DNA of 64,000 nt from NCBI RefSeq assembly GCF_000002425.4, contig NC_037275.1:9968533-10032532 (forward strand), written 5' to 3'. The stretch comes from Physcomitrium patens (Eukaryota; Streptophyta; Bryopsida; Funariales; Funariaceae). This document shows positions 23,733 through 36,804 of the stretch, piece after piece; positions within the stretch are counted from its first letter, which is position 1, and each line of letters begins with the position of its first letter. The notes below the pieces were generated by a model. It searched no databases. It was not told the DNA's origin and worked only from the letters and a program-made list of their open reading frames with translations. Position numbers and translations under genes: made by a program.

Positions 23733-24278
23733 CTCAAGGACATAAACCAAAAGATGATGCATAAATCAATGAAATCCGTGCCAAAGAAAGAATAATAATT
23801 TAGAAATAAAGAAGTACGTATATTAAAAAGAAACTGGAATGGCTTATTACTAAAAGACAAGAAAACTTGAGATTCTTGAAACTAGACTAGAAGCAAGAAA
23901 AGAATTGAGAAGAGTGAAGAAGGCTTTACTCTTGTCTTTATATACTATCTAACTAGAGGCTATAAGGCAATATTCTATAGGACCTCCAATATGTGTTGAC
24001 TTTGTAGGACACATGCCTTGACTTATAAGGCAAGTTTTTCTACTTGTAGGCCACATAATTAACTTGATCTTCAAGCTAATAACATGTGTGGCACATGGCC
24101 AACTTGTTAACCACTTTTTTAATCCAAAAAATCAATTATAGATACCTATAAAGTCAAAGCAGTGTCTATGAAGCTTCTAGAAAGCTTCTATAGAATATAT
24201 TATAGAATTAACTTACTTCTACTTACTTCTACCTATTTATATAGGTAATTATTGGCTTACATGTGTATGTCCATGACA
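23733..24278 (-). repeat. Solo LTR of the second gypsy family inside a chromovirus LTR
   Basis: A 546-bp segment matching the LTRs at 6770-9284 and 11155-11708 is flanked by TTCTAT on both sides (23727-23732 and 24279-24284). The chromovirus LTR resumes at 24279 (CTATGCATC...ACAAATATTTTACTTAT). No internal region accompanies it. Confidence 0.75.
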
Positions 24279-24429
24279 TTCTATGCATCAAAAACACAAA
24301 TATTTTACTTATATCCCATTATAATTAATCTCTTTTTACTAATACAAAATGTCTTCATTTCATTCTCAATGGTATTTCCAAATTATTTCTTGACAATGAC
24401 TGAGGTTTGGTATACATTCGTACATTGCA

Positions 24430-25080
24430 TCATAGATTGAATAATCTTTCCAAAGGACTTTGTACAAAATTTGTGGTCATCCATTGCCACAAAAAAAGAT
24501 AGTGATGTTCCAAAGTATTGTCTACTTTATATTCTTGTTGATCATTAATCACAATTGGTGGTAGTGGTAGTCGTAGTAGTTGATAATGGTCTAAAAAATA
24601 CCTTTGCTCAATATAAAATTTTTTGAATTGCAAAACAAAAAAGACATGATGGATTAGAATATATGACAAAAGCTCGAGGCAATATGCAACATCAAAAATT
24701 ACTACAAAAATGGAAAAAGGTCCAAGCCATTGAGGTGCCAACTTATAAATTTGGATTGATATAGCAAGTAAAAATTGGCATTAGAAAATAACACTTGATC
24801 ACCTTCTTGGAAGGTCTTATGTTGCATATGGTTATCCATATATTGCTTCTATTTATTTTGTGTGATAAGGACGTGGTGTTGTGCCTCATACAAGGCCATT
24901 GTAAGTTGTTATACAAATTCTTCCATTATTGGATTGTTGGTGTCAATTTAAAAATGAAGAATTACTGACAAAATTTGATGTTGATTGATATTAAGAAAGA
25001 ATAGTGAATGAATGGTACTTGCTTAAATACTATTATTATAAATAAATTCTAAGGACATCAAATATTCATCCTAGTCATTA
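24430..25080 (-). pseudogene. Chromovirus integrase C-terminus and chromodomain relic
   Basis: The minus-strand frame 24430-24741 reads MAPQWLGPFSIFVVIFDVAY, then IHHVFFVLQFKKF (the usual integrase C-terminal block before the chromodomain), then DQQEYKVDNTLEH, the start of a chromodomain. A frame change follows. Further integrase remnants lie up to about 25080. Chromodomains on gypsy integrases are known to bias insertion to particular chromatin. The same region is clearer at 51380-51850. Confidence 0.7.
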
Positions 25081-25498
25081 TGATAATTTACCACAAATAC
25101 TCATAGCATATCTTTTAAGGTCCAATTTGTATGCTTTATTTATCTATTTATTTAAAAATAAAAGGCCATAGACATAACAAGTCTTGTGCCTTATCTTTTG
25201 ATTCAAGATTCAAATTTGGTTTTCATAATGAAGTGTTTGGCATAGTGTGTTGCCACCTTTGCTTATATTTAAGTTAAATATCAAAGAGCTATAATTATTA
25301 TTTTCAACAATAATGTCATGATTTCATATTTTTCAAATGCAAATTGTATAGTAGAGATTGATGGTCAATCCAAAAAATCACTAGCTTTTCTAACAAATAG
25401 TGTCACCACATCTTTGTGGCATATACAATTACTAGTTTCTCTCAATCATATACAAAGTAATTATGCTTTGTCCTTTTGAGCTTGCATGATTTATATAT

Positions 25499-27113
25499 TG
25501 TCGTATTACATGTGATCTTACTTAAGAATGCACCAAACATTTAGCTCTAGAGAGTAACTAGAAATACAAGAACAATCCTACTAAGTCTAATAGAATCTTA
25601 ATTAAACTTAAATAGACCTTAATAATCCTAATTAAACTTTGATTAATCCAAAATAAACTTAAAAGAAATTATAAAAAAATACAAAGAAGTTCCAAACAAA
25701 TCACAAAGAATAATAGCAAAAAATCTTTAAAAATAAAAAATAAATCTTTAAAGAAATAATAATAATCTTAAAGAATTATTAAAAATAGAAATCTTTAAAT
25801 AATAATAAAGATTTCTAAAGAAATACTAAAAATAGAAATCTTAATATAATCCTAATTTAGACTTTAATTGAATCTTAACCAAATCTTAGGTCAAATCTTA
25901 AGTCAACTCTAATTAGAATCTTAATTGAATATTAACTAAATCTTAGATAAAAATTTAATGAAATCCTAATGAAATCCTAAATCTTAGACAAGTTCTAAAT
26001 CAAATCCTAAGCAAATCCTAATCTTAACCAAAACCTAGACCAAATCCTAAGTCTTAATTAAATCGTAGACAAATCCTAAATCAAATCCTATAGCAAATTA
26101 GAACCTCAATAACTAATGATTGGACCATTGATATTAGCTCAAAATTTGCATACATCTTAATATCTTAGTTAGAAATAAGTAAAAGAAAAGTAAAATGAAT
26201 CGTTCTTATTTATTAAAAGAAAAATAAGATAAATCAATCAAGTATTAGATCGCCTCCTATTCTAATCTAAATGTTGAACTTCTAGTACCAATATCTCCAT
26301 CTTGATTCATTGAATTGCTTCCAAATTTTACTTAAAACATTGTAAATCAAGTCTAATATCCATATAAAAAGATTTTACTTCAATCCAATTAACAGATTGC
26401 TAAAGATCTTAAAAATTCTTTATTAATCTTCAAACTCCAATTTTTGAGACCTTGACCCATAAGGACCTTCACATACTTCGATCTAACTATTCAATTGATT
26501 TCAAAATTTGCATACACATTTATAACTAGTACAAAAATAAAGTGCTCAAAATTCATCTATACTCATACTACAAAATTCAAGAAACATCTAGATTTGTAAA
26601 CATAATTTTATTTCTTAAAATCTAAACCAACTAAGAATATTATTAACTTTGAAAATTCCTTAAAAACTCAATATTGATTCAAATGACATGGAACCTCCAC
26701 TTAAAAATCTCTCCTCAAGTCTACTCTCAAATTATAGTCTTTAATATACCAAAGAACCTCTAGAGTCACTATAGGTACATGGTTTGTACCTTAAGATCTG
26801 ATTTTGACCTAGATTGACAACTAATCTTCTCTAAGTATCAATGCTTGGCTTCTTGAGATAAATTTTCCTTAAATATACTCTTAATTTCTTCTTATATATG
26901 TCTATATTATTTTATTTCCTAATATATATATTTTTTGGATTATTTATGGCCCTACAAAATAAGGAGAAGCTTATTTTATAAAAAGATAATATTATCACCT
27001 TTTTTATTATCTTTTTTATTACTATCTATATTTCTAAGATGATTTGCTATAATATTTTAAAATAAGATATTTTATTATATAATGTATATTTTTTTATTTA
27101 TTACATCATAACA
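25499..27113 (+). repeat. Solo LTR of the array-bearing family, copy C
   Basis: Starts TGTCGTATTACATGTGATC and ends TTACATCATAACA. It interrupts the RNase H to RT region of the chromovirus: sequence left of 25499 and right of 27113 is continuous in the copy at the window start (around 890). The array (about 25850-26095) is short, with units such as AAATCCTAA and AAATCTTAG. The target duplication is not clear. Confidence 0.8.
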
Positions 27114-27119
27114 GTGTTA

Positions 27120-29701
27120 TAGGATGAAGGTTTCTATCAAAGTCTCGTTAAAAGAGTGCTATAATAGCAAAGTTGAAAACATCAATGTTAAGTGTATAAA
27201 GAAGATTGAGATCATACAATTGCAATATTAAAGTAGTAATGAGTGCCTCTTTCAACTTATTAAAGGCCCTTTTTTGCTTTAGTTTTCACTCAAATGAGAC
27301 ACCCTTCTTTAATAGGCTTGTCAATGAAACAACAATGTATACAAATTGTCAAATAAAACAGCAATAATATCTAGCAAGGCCTAAAAATGAATGGACTTTA
27401 GAAGCATCTTTGGAGGTTTAGCTAATCTTCCACCACTTTCATCTTATCCTACTTCATGTGCATGCCTTTAGAAGACACAGCATGCTCCAAAAAAATGATC
27501 TCAAACTTCTAAAGTTTATACTTTGATTACTTGCAATAGAAGCAATTATCTTATAGCTAGTGCAATACTTTTCATAGATGTTACTCATGCTCTTCAAGAA
27601 TTTTATTATATACTAGAATATCATCAATGAAGACAATTACATATTTATCCAAAAGATCCCAAAATAATCTGTTCATGTGATCAATGAAGGAGGTTGAAAC
27701 ATTAGTGAGGCTAAAAGATAAAATAAGTCATTCAAAATATCCATAGCGTATACAAAAAGGCTGTCTTTTTTATATCTTCTTTTGCAATAGGTATTTATTA
27801 ATAGCAACTTCAAAGGTCCAATGTATTAAAGATAGTTGTACCTTGAAGTTGGTTAAAAAGATCATCTATACGTAGGAGTGGATATGTATTCTTGACAATA
27901 TACTTATTGAGGCTTTGATTGTCAATGAAAAGTTGAAGTCTACCAATTTTTTTTTATGTGCAAAAAATATAAGTGCTGCCCATAGTAACATGCTTTTTTG
28001 AATGAGGCCATTTTTAAGAATTTTTCGAGTAACTTTTGTAATTCATCAAGTTTATTTAGTGCTAGATAATAAATTGGCCAACTTGCCAATTTGATCTTAG
28101 GAAATAATTCTATTTGGAAGGATTCACTTCTATCAAGTAGTATGCCACTAGGTAAGTCAATTGAAAAGACATCTTAATATTCACATATAAATTGCTTTAC
28201 TCATTTTGTGCTTTCAATTATCTTTTCCACCACCAAAGTATAATTTGAAACCACTATATATATCGATTACGTATATTGTATTTGTTTCTTCATAAAGGTC
28301 ATTCCTATAAATAAGCTTTTAGTCACACATTGTTTTTTTTACTTCAGTCAACGTAGAGATACAAAAAATTATCTTGCATCTACTATTTTTGAAAAAATTT
28401 ATCCTTACTAGCTAATTAACTTATTTATTTTCTACTTTTAGCCATGGCATAACAAGAATAATATCATATCTAAGCTTTTTTATCTTAAACTTCTTTCTTA
28501 AGATATAAGTATTACTCAACCTCAAGATTTCTTCATCACATGTCTAATTCAATATGTTTTCTTAGTCATTTTTTAGTTATATACTCCTTCTTTTGATCAC
28601 CTTGGTTTTAATTCCAAGTTGGTTGGCAATCCCAATCGAAATATAATTTTTTGTGGAGCTACAATCCATAAGCACTTGACATAGCTGTCTTCTTAGTTAA
28701 CTTGTTAGATACACCAGTTGACTCTTTTCATAGTTGTCCAAGGCTATGTCGTTTGTCTTTGAGAGATAATAGTTATTCTTAATACTAAGTCTCATTTTTT
28801 TACTCCATTTCATTATCAACTTGGTGAATTTTAAGATTGTGAACCTGCCTTGATTTCTTGGTGCCTAAATTTTGATGTTTTAGACAACCTTCAATTTTGT
28901 AGCCTAGCTCTCAACAATAGAAATACAATCTTTTTAGCACTAATATTTTTTTTATCTTTGTAGTATTAATAATCTTTATAAAGTATTAATTTCTATCAGT
29001 ATTGATTGTTAAGCTATAATATTAGATAGCGGCATCATAGGTTATGCTTCATGATTTTTGAAATCTATAGCTTTTATCCTCTCTATCATCTTAATTGTGT
29101 CTTCAAATATTTGTGGATAGCTTAATTCCATCTCTTGTTGGACCAAAAGTTTCAACTCTCGTATAAATCAATCCATCATCTTTGCTCTTGAAATATTACT
29201 AATTTGGAGACATAAAAATTTCAATCAAAAGACATAAACTTGCTCATGTAGATTGTGTAAGGTTAAAAAATTAATTGTGTGCTATCTTTTCTACATTGAT
29301 GAGCCAAAATTGACTCCTAAACTCAATCTTAAACTCCTTGTAGTTACAAAATTCATCTTAAATTTTATAGCTTTGAATTCAATATTGCCACCAAATGACT
29401 GCCATACCTTTCAAATAGCTAATAGTATGTATAATTCCTTTGGTGGTATTTGCTCCAAATAACTGGAGGTATTGTTGTATACTAAAGTTCCATTAGCATA
29501 TATCTTCTTACCTTAAAGTTCCAAAGTATGTATCGAGCTTATTAAATTTTAGTCTAGTAGATGTCAACTCTTTTGTCTTAGAGGCTTTCATTTATTCCTT
29601 TAGAGTAGCTATCTAGTCTAAGAGGTGTTGTATTTGAATCTCTATTTGGAATTGCTATACCATATTTTCTATGCTATGATTTTCAAACTGAACTTTGCTA
29701 C
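27120..29701 (-). pseudogene. Chromovirus reverse transcriptase, protease and gag relics
   Basis: Aligns throughout with the plus-strand copy 46100-50075 and with 900-2600. The protease region is at about 28560-28760, the RT region at 27200-28050 and gag at about 28900-29640. Numerous stops. The Tc1-type transposon interrupts the 5' part at 29702. Confidence 0.7.
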
Positions 29702-29703
29702 TA

Positions 29704-29913
29704 TAGTGACTCAAAAAACTATTTCAATATTGACATATTTTAAAAAGAATGGTATATTGCAGATAAATTATAATGAATAATGACATGTGGTTTGTATAGC
29801 AAATAAAGTACTCCTTTACAGCTACCAAATGAGCCCAAATTGAAAAGAATCCATTAAAAAATTATGGAGCTATGACCAATCTAATTTGGAGAAGTATTTA
29901 AACAAATTTTTGA
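29704..29913 (+). repeat. Left terminal inverted repeat of the Tc1-type element
   Basis: Pairs with 31422-31631 over about 210 bp with scattered mismatches, most of them C/T or G/A. Shared blocks include TGACTCAAAAAA, GATAAATTATAAT, GGTTTGTATAG and TGAAAAGAATCCATTA. Confidence 0.85.
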
Positions 29914-30363
29914 ATGTAGTATCTAATTTTTAGATTTTATCAATTAATCAACATTATAGCATTCTATCATCATCAATTTACTATGACAATATTATTACTA
30001 ATCTAATGACATCATTAATACTTACTAGTAGCTATAAAAGTACCATTCTTAATTATAATTTCTGGCACAAATATATTTTAAATTACCATATTTTAGGACC
30101 TTTTAGAATCTTTTGTATATTTCTAATATCTTTTAGATATTTATAGAATCTTCCATAATCTTTTAGAAAGTTCTATAGGCTTTTAGAAGCCTCTTTAGAC
30201 TTCTAAAAACTTCCATAAAAAGTACCATAAACTTCCGTAACCTTCATTATAGTATAAATAGGAGTCTTTAGAACCACTTTTACTATCAAACTCATTCTTT
30301 GTCTTTAATCTTGACATATTTCTATGTAAGATTCTTATATCCTTCACAATTCCTTGAATAACT

Positions 30364-30696
30364 ATGAAATCCATTCTCTACTCTTTTCAAAACATCACCT
30401 CTGTTCTTTTTTATTTTCAAAAATCTTATGGCCAAATTACTTTTAAACTTGATTGTAGTAAAGTTACTATATCTAAGTTAGCAAAAAAGATCACTTTTAA
30501 TAAGAAGAATCTTAAATTAGATAAACCAAAGAAACTCACTGTAATAGATGAAAAAAAAATTATTTACCAAATCAATAGTGAAAAGGTAGAAAATGTTATT
30601 GAGGTTGTTAAAAATCTTAATGATATTTTTAATAATATTGTGTCAATCCAAATCATTCAAATTATTCTCAAGAAATGGAATATAAAAGCCACAGTG

Positions 30697-30729
<33 letters not shown>

Positions 30730-31399
30730 ATTATTATTGACTTGCTATCAAAAACAATCCTTGGATTTTGGTCTAAAGTACAAGGAATGGAATGTAGAGG
30801 ATTGAAAGAGGGTTATTTGATCAAATGAGATAAAAATCAACAAATTTGGGCTAGATAGCAAAAAGTGAGTGTGAAAATAAAAGGGTCAGTCTTCACTTGA
30901 TAAGAAGATCTAAAAAATAGTTAAGCATGGAGGTAGAAATATAATAGTATGAGATTATATGAGATGGAATAGAATTAAAAAGATGGGAGAGATTGAGAAG
31001 AGGATGGATGCTAAAAAATTTGTAGAATTTTTTGAAAAAAACTTGCTCCCTAACATTGAAGAATTTGGTATTTTTAAAGAAGAGGTGATTTTTTAGCAAG
31101 ATAATGATCCTAAGCATAACTCAAAACTAGCATGGAAGTGATTTGATCATTATGAAATTTAAGTAATGAATTGGCCTGCTCAGTCTTTTGATCTTAATTC
31201 TATTGAACATCTTTGAGAGCACTTCATATAGCAACTCAATACCTGAAAGATAAAATCAAAGAAAGTTTAGGAATTATGGAAAAGAATAGCTATGAAATAG
31301 AATAATATTGAAGTAGTTTTGTACCAAAAATTAATAAAAAATATATTTAGGAGGTTGAAAGCAGTTATCAAGGCTAAAAGAGGTCCTACAAAGTACTGA
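30364..31399 (+). pseudogene. Tc1-type transposase relic, DD34E spacing
   Basis: The N-terminal part (30364-30700) is an open frame with a helix-turn-helix-like, Lys-rich DNA-binding region (SKLAKKITFNKKNLKL). It runs into an A tract that codes poly-Lys and shifts the frame. The catalytic part follows in another frame: the first acidic motif reads SNEIKINKFG, where the family has a D-E pair. Next come IVKHGGRNIIV, QDNDPKHNSK and NWPAQSFDLNSIEHL. The second Asp and the Glu are separated by 34 residues. Several in-frame stops are TGA where the family has conserved Trp (before KRVI, and in the EHL-E motif), which fits G-to-A decay. The protein would excise and reinsert the element at TA. The relic is inactive. 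Confidence 0.85.
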
Positions 31400-31421
31400 T
31401 ATGTAATTGGATACCACAATC

Positions 31422-31631
31422 AAAAAAATATTTTAATACTATTCTAAATTAGATTAATCATAGTTCTACAATTATCTAATGGATTCTTTTCAACTTAGAC
31501 TCATTTGGTAGCTATAAAAGAATATTTTATTTACTATACAAACCATGTATTATTATTTATTATAATTTATCTATAATACACTATTCTTTCTAAAATATAT
31601 CAATATTAAAATAATTTTTTGAGTCATTTTA
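31422..31631 (-). repeat. Right terminal inverted repeat of the Tc1-type element
   Basis: Inverted partner of 29704-29913, ending next to the duplicated TA at 31632-31633. Confidence 0.85.
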
Positions 31632-31782
31632 TAATGCTTTCTCTCCTTCCAGCTGACTTCTTAAAGGTAGCTTGTGATAGTTTCAAAATACTACTTGATG
31701 TAGCTACAATAATTGACTTTTAACTAGACGGTGGCTATCAACATTCTTCCAAAGAATAGATTAACACTTGCTCTAATACCAA

Positions 31783-32268
31783 TAAAATAAGATTGGATTA
31801 TCTCTAAGATCTAAGATCTTTCTAATCTATAGCAATATAAATCTCGTTATAATATAGTATAATATAGATCAGAATAAAATTGAATAAAATTAAATAAAAT
31901 AGAATATGAAAGGTAAAATAGAACAAAAGAGAATAGAATAGAATTAAACAAAAAAGTACAAAATCAAACTTTACTAAGAAAAAGGAGCCAAAGCGATACT
32001 TGATTGGATATTCAAATTACCCTGATCAATCCTATTTATACTTTATCTAATTATCTTGGAAAGTTTTAGAATATTTTTAATAATAGAATCTATTTAGATA
32101 ACCATCTTAAGTCCTTTTTAGAATATTCTATAGTAAATCCTATATAGACTATCAATCTAACTCTAATCTTAGAAATTTCTAAAAACTTCTAAAAACTTTT
32201 TAAACATTGCTTCAAATACTTATTTATATGCGTTAATAATACAAATATCTTATCCATGTTCTTTTATA
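31783..32268 (-). repeat. 5' LTR of the nested chromovirus
   Basis: Matches the 3' LTR starting at 23284 (both contain ATTATCTCTAAGATCT) and ends at the AAGTT target duplication. A degenerate primer site (CTCTAATACCAA at 31771-31782 on the plus strand) adjoins it. Confidence 0.8.
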
Positions 32269-32419
32269 AAGTTATTTTCTATCTTTCATAAGATTTCTCA
32301 TTTCACTTAATGAAGATTTATCTTCATGCACTCTAAGGTTTCTTACAAGCTTTTTTTTCTCTTAAAAATTATTTCTTCACATTCAAAGATTAAAACTCCT
32401 CATCATTATCATCTTTATC

Positions 32420-34740
32420 ATCTTAATTATCTTTATTGTTGATTCTAGCAATTATAGACATACTTTGATTTAACTTCTTTGACTTTTCATCTTGATTTGT
32501 ATTTCTACCATTTCCATTGTCATCATCTTCTTCTTATTATTTTTTATTGGAATTAGAGATATATCCATACACACACCATTACTCTCATTCAAATATATTT
32601 CTAAGTATTTATAAGCACTCTTATATTCTAAAAACTCTACATCACGACTTTTGATAATCTTTTTGATTTCTAAACATATTAGCCTATATACCTTGATACT
32701 TACATAGTATCAAAAAAATACAAATTTTATACTTTTTGTATCAAGTTTGGACCTCATATAATCTAATATTTTTACATAAGCTGTACATTTAAAAATCTTC
32801 ATATATAAAACATAAGGTTTCTTACCATTCCAAGCTTCTCATAGAATCATTGATGTGAGTGTACTTGTAAGGCATTTATTCCTTGTATACATTATATTTA
32901 CAAGAGCTACCATCCAATATTCATACCAATTTTTTTGTGCATAAAGTATATTCTTTGCTATCTAAATAATAGTATAATTTACACTTTCAGTAATTCTATT
33001 TTATTGAGGAATGTAAAAAATAGAGGTTTTTCTTACAATATCTTAAATATTCAAAAATTCATTAAAATAATTTGATATATACTCACTTCTATTATCTACG
33101 TACAACATTTTGATCTTGCACTTAAATTACTTCTCCACAAGTGCCTTAAACTTATTAAAGCTTGAAAAATATTCATACTTAATTTTAAGGATGTACAATT
33201 ACATATTTCTTAAAAAATCATCAATAAATGTGACAAAGTACCTAATTCCTCCAATTAATACCAATCTTCATTGGTCCACAAATATCAAAATACATAATCT
33301 TGAATAATTTGATAGCATGTATTGCAACTTCATTTGAAAATGAAGTGTTTTGTTATTTTCTTTCAATACAATCTTCACAACTAATGTCATAGCATTGTGT
33401 CTAAATTGACCAAGATCTAAGCCACTTACTATGGATTGGAGCTCTTTCATACTTTTTGCATTCAAATGACCAAGTCAGTAATGCCAAATTCCAAACTTAT
33501 CCTGATTTTGTAAAAAATCAACAAATATCATTACTTCAATTTCATTCATCTTCTTATAATTGATGAAATAGAAGTTGCTATTTCTAAGGCCTTTGACAAT
33601 ATCTTATCCATCCAATGTCTTTACAAAACATCCATTTATATCAAATTGAATCTTACAACCATGTGATATAAGTTTATTCACCAAAAAGAGATTATTCTTC
33701 ATCTTTGGCACATGTAAGACTTTCTTCAATTTGATCTTCTTGATTTGGTCCTTTATAACAATTTCTATAATAATAGACCTAATTCCAATAGCTTGCACTA
33801 TGTCATTGTCTGTCAACTAAACTTTTGTTACTATAATTACTTCATAAGTATCAAATAAATACTTATATGGTGTTATGTACTTGGTGGCATCTAGATCTAT
33901 AATCTACTTAGATATGGCAGCCATGGAAGTTCCTTTACTTGCTATAAAAGTATAATTATTTCTACCAAAGTTATCACAAGCATTGTTTACAAGCTCTCTA
34001 ATTCCTTCATTATCTTTATAGCAACTCTTGTAAAATAGTCTGATTGCCTACAAATACAACAATTTTTCATATTGATTTTTGAATATCTATCTTTGTATTA
34101 TCTTAAAAATAGAGCCAAATCTTTACTTTGAATTTTTTTTTCTTGCCTCTTGATAATTTCATATGCAAGACTTAACATGACATAATTCATGGTAAGTTCT
34201 TTTATATTAATAGATTCTAATGCTACAATGAGGTAGATATAGGACTTTAAAAGATTCATAAATAATATCAACATAATTTCTCTATTATTAAATGGTACGT
34301 CAACAACTGTTAGTTGATTTGCAAGTCCTTTTATTTTATTGACATGATCCATGAAGTCATGTTTTTTTTTATTTTTATTATTAAAAACTTCTTCTTTGTC
34401 CATAAAATATTGACAAGGTTTCTACTTTCATAGATGTTTTAAAGAGTCTTCTATATTTCTACTAGTTTATTATAATCAATTATATATAAAAAGTTGGCAT
34501 TATCAAGATTTATTGCAATTATTTCAAAAATCATTTTTTCATGATGTTTGTATTCTTTCTTCACTTTGTTATCAATATCTTCTTTTAAAGGCTCTTCACT
34601 TTGATTAATAATGTCTCAAAGATCCAATGAAGCTAATAAAAGCTTCATTTTTTTCTTCCAATGGTAGAAGTTAACACCTCTAAATTTCTCAATTATTCTC
34701 AAGCCTTCACTTTCACTTGAAGCCATTTCTTAAAAAGAGA
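32420..34740 (-). pseudogene. Copia gag, protease and integrase relics
   Basis: Minus-strand frames: the start near 34725 gives MASSESEGL; gag at 34098-34403 contains MDHVNKIKGLANQL. The protease and pre-integrase region at 33604-33816 contains VLHVPKMKNNLFLVNKLISH. At 33268-33465 LGQFRHNAMTLVVKIVLKEN belongs to the GAG_pre-integrase zinc region. Below that are integrase core blocks such as RYFVTFIDDFLR and LYVDNRSEYIS. The frame is broken repeatedly. The polyprotein continues at 21644-23278 after the chromovirus insertion. Confidence 0.8.
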
Positions 34741-36804
34741 TATATCAAAAAAATCAAAAAAAAGAAGAAATAAAGCTCTCAAAATCAAGATAAAAAAATT
34801 ATTTTCTTAGATATCTAAATTTCCTTCTTTATAAGTAAATTAGTAATTTTATTATTTAATTACTTTCAACTTCACTTGTAAGACTTTTTACAAATCTTAT
34901 ATTCTATCTAAGCCTCTTGTATAAGATTTTCCATTCTTTAATCACCTCTAATCTTATATAATACTTTTAATTTCATAAAATACTACTTATTACTATAAGA
35001 AGATCTTTTAAAAACTTAAGCACATGAAAGTATAATGTTAGTATATTAATGGTATAACTTAGCAAAGAAACAAAATACTAATATTTTAAAATATCATTCA
35101 AAGGTATTTAACAATCTCCAAGACCATGAATATACTCAATAACAAGTAAGAGCAAAATTACATCAATAATAAGATGAAAAAGTGGGATTAGATAATATCA
35201 AATTCTAATATCAGCAACAACAATAAGATCTATTCTTCATAAGAAAGAAGACTTTAAAGAACTTCAAAATTCACAACTAAAAGAATAGATTCATAACCTA
35301 TAAAAAGAAATAGAACTTTGAAGACACAATACATAGCATCAACAAGGTTGTATATTAAGAGAGTATAGAGTAAGACGTCTTTCACTTCCAATATCTATTA
35401 CCTATAGATAGTAGTTGTTGCCTTAATAGAAAACTTCTGCTCTTTAACTTCTACACACATGGTCTTTAGATCCTTTGGCATCTAACTTATCATAAAAGAA
35501 TCCTATGCCAAATATTAATTAATCTTATTTAGTCTTTAGATATTCTTTAATTGATATTTTATCCTCTTAATTATAATTCTTCACTCTTGACATTGTCTTA
35601 TATCTGTAGGATGTATTTTTCATGCATCAAGAGTCAATCCTTTAAACATTAACGGTTTATTTAAGATAATATTTTTTACAAGATAATTTATTTTACTTTT
35701 ATTTTTACTTACTTACTTATTTTAATAAGAGAGTCATTGTAATCTATTGTTTGTATCCTATTATATACAAGTAATGACAATGGTTCTTCAAACATTTCAA
35801 TTTTTGGGTATAAATTTAATTAAAGATATGCTCTCAATATCTACCTATCAAAGATATGAATCTTAAGAAAAGAAATCCTGAATATACTTTTGTGTCACTC
35901 AAAAGAATTAAAAAACCATTCAAAGATGATATAGTATTAAACTAGAATGGCTATTGTTAAAGATAAGAAGACTAAAAAGTCTTGAAACAAGACTTAAGAC
36001 TAAAAAAATATTGACAAGAGTGAAAAAGGCTTCATTCTTGCTTCCATATTTACTCTTAACTAAGAATTACATGCGATATTTTATTGGACCTCCAAAACGT
36101 GTTGACTTTGCAAGATACATATCTTAACTTTCAAGACAAGTTTTTATACGTGGGCCACATAATTAGCTTATTCCACAAGCTATCAATATGTGGTTAACTT
36201 ATTGACCAAGTTTTTAATCTATCAATCAACTACAAATACATATAAAGTCAAAAAAACATCTTTAAAGCTTTTAAGAAGTTTTTCTAAAAAATATTATAAA
36301 ATAAATTTATTTTTACTTACTTCTATTTAATGACATAGATAAATAATAGAATAAATATGTATATCTATGACATTACCTCTTCTTTTAGGAATGTCTTTCA
36401 TAAAAAGCAATCATCGTCTTTTATGGATCTTATAATTCTTCAACTTGATTTTAATGGATATCATTGAAGAAAAGCCTCAATTTTCTTTATTGCATTTATA
36501 AGATTCTTTGCTAACTTCTATGTACATTCACTAATATCATATCTATGGCACAAAAATATTAAGTCATAAATGATAACCATAATTGACAAAGAAAGATATT
36601 TGTCAAGTAGAAAAATGTATTGAATTACTATATGTAAACTTTGCCAATGGCAAAAGAGTTGTCCAATCATCTTGATGATAATTGATGGTTTAGCTCAAAT
36701 ACTACTTCAAAATTTGATTCACTTATTCTATTTGTCTATCAATTGGAAGATAAAAAAGTCAAATAGAGCTTTATTTTCACATTTAAATTCTTAAAAAGAA
36801 TTTT

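Larger units (their letters stand above)
29704..31631 (+). mobile_element. Tc1-type DNA transposon with long inverted repeats
   Basis: A 1928-bp element flanked by TA on both sides (29702-29703 and 31632-31633), the Tc1/mariner target. Terminal inverted repeats of about 210 bp start TAGTGACTCAAAAAA on the left and TAAAATGACTCAAAAAA on the right. The transposase relic occupies 30364-31399. The insertion point is confirmed because the host chromovirus reads CTACTATTCTAATGCC at the same place in the copy near 2670. Inverted repeats this long are unusual, since most Tc1-type elements have tens of bp. Confidence 0.88.
23284..32268 (-). mobile_element. Ty3/gypsy chromovirus nested in the copia element
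   Basis: Complete but decayed element with 3' LTR from 23284 and 5' LTR 31783-32268. It is flanked by the 5-bp target duplication AAGTT (23279-23283 and 32269-32273). Internal order on the minus strand is gag, protease, RT, RNase H, integrase with chromodomain remnants. It later received three insertions: a gypsy solo LTR (23733-24278) in its 3' LTR, an array-bearing solo LTR (25499-27113) in the RNase H region and a Tc1-type transposon (29704-31631) near gag. Without these it would be about 4.9 kb. Confidence 0.85.
21110..35729 (-). mobile_element. Ty1/copia retrotransposon split by a chromovirus
   Basis: Minus-strand element whose parts lie on both sides of a 9-kb insertion. Gag, protease and integrase remnants lie at 32420-34740 and reverse transcriptase plus RNase H at 21644-23278, in the correct copia order (gag, protease, integrase, RT, RNase H). 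Its two LTRs end in matching sequence: ATAATATTCTTTACAAGATA near 21570-21600 and ATAATATTTTTTACAAGATA near 35665-35690. LTR outer limits are approximate. The whole is decayed and cannot move by itself. Confidence 0.85.
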
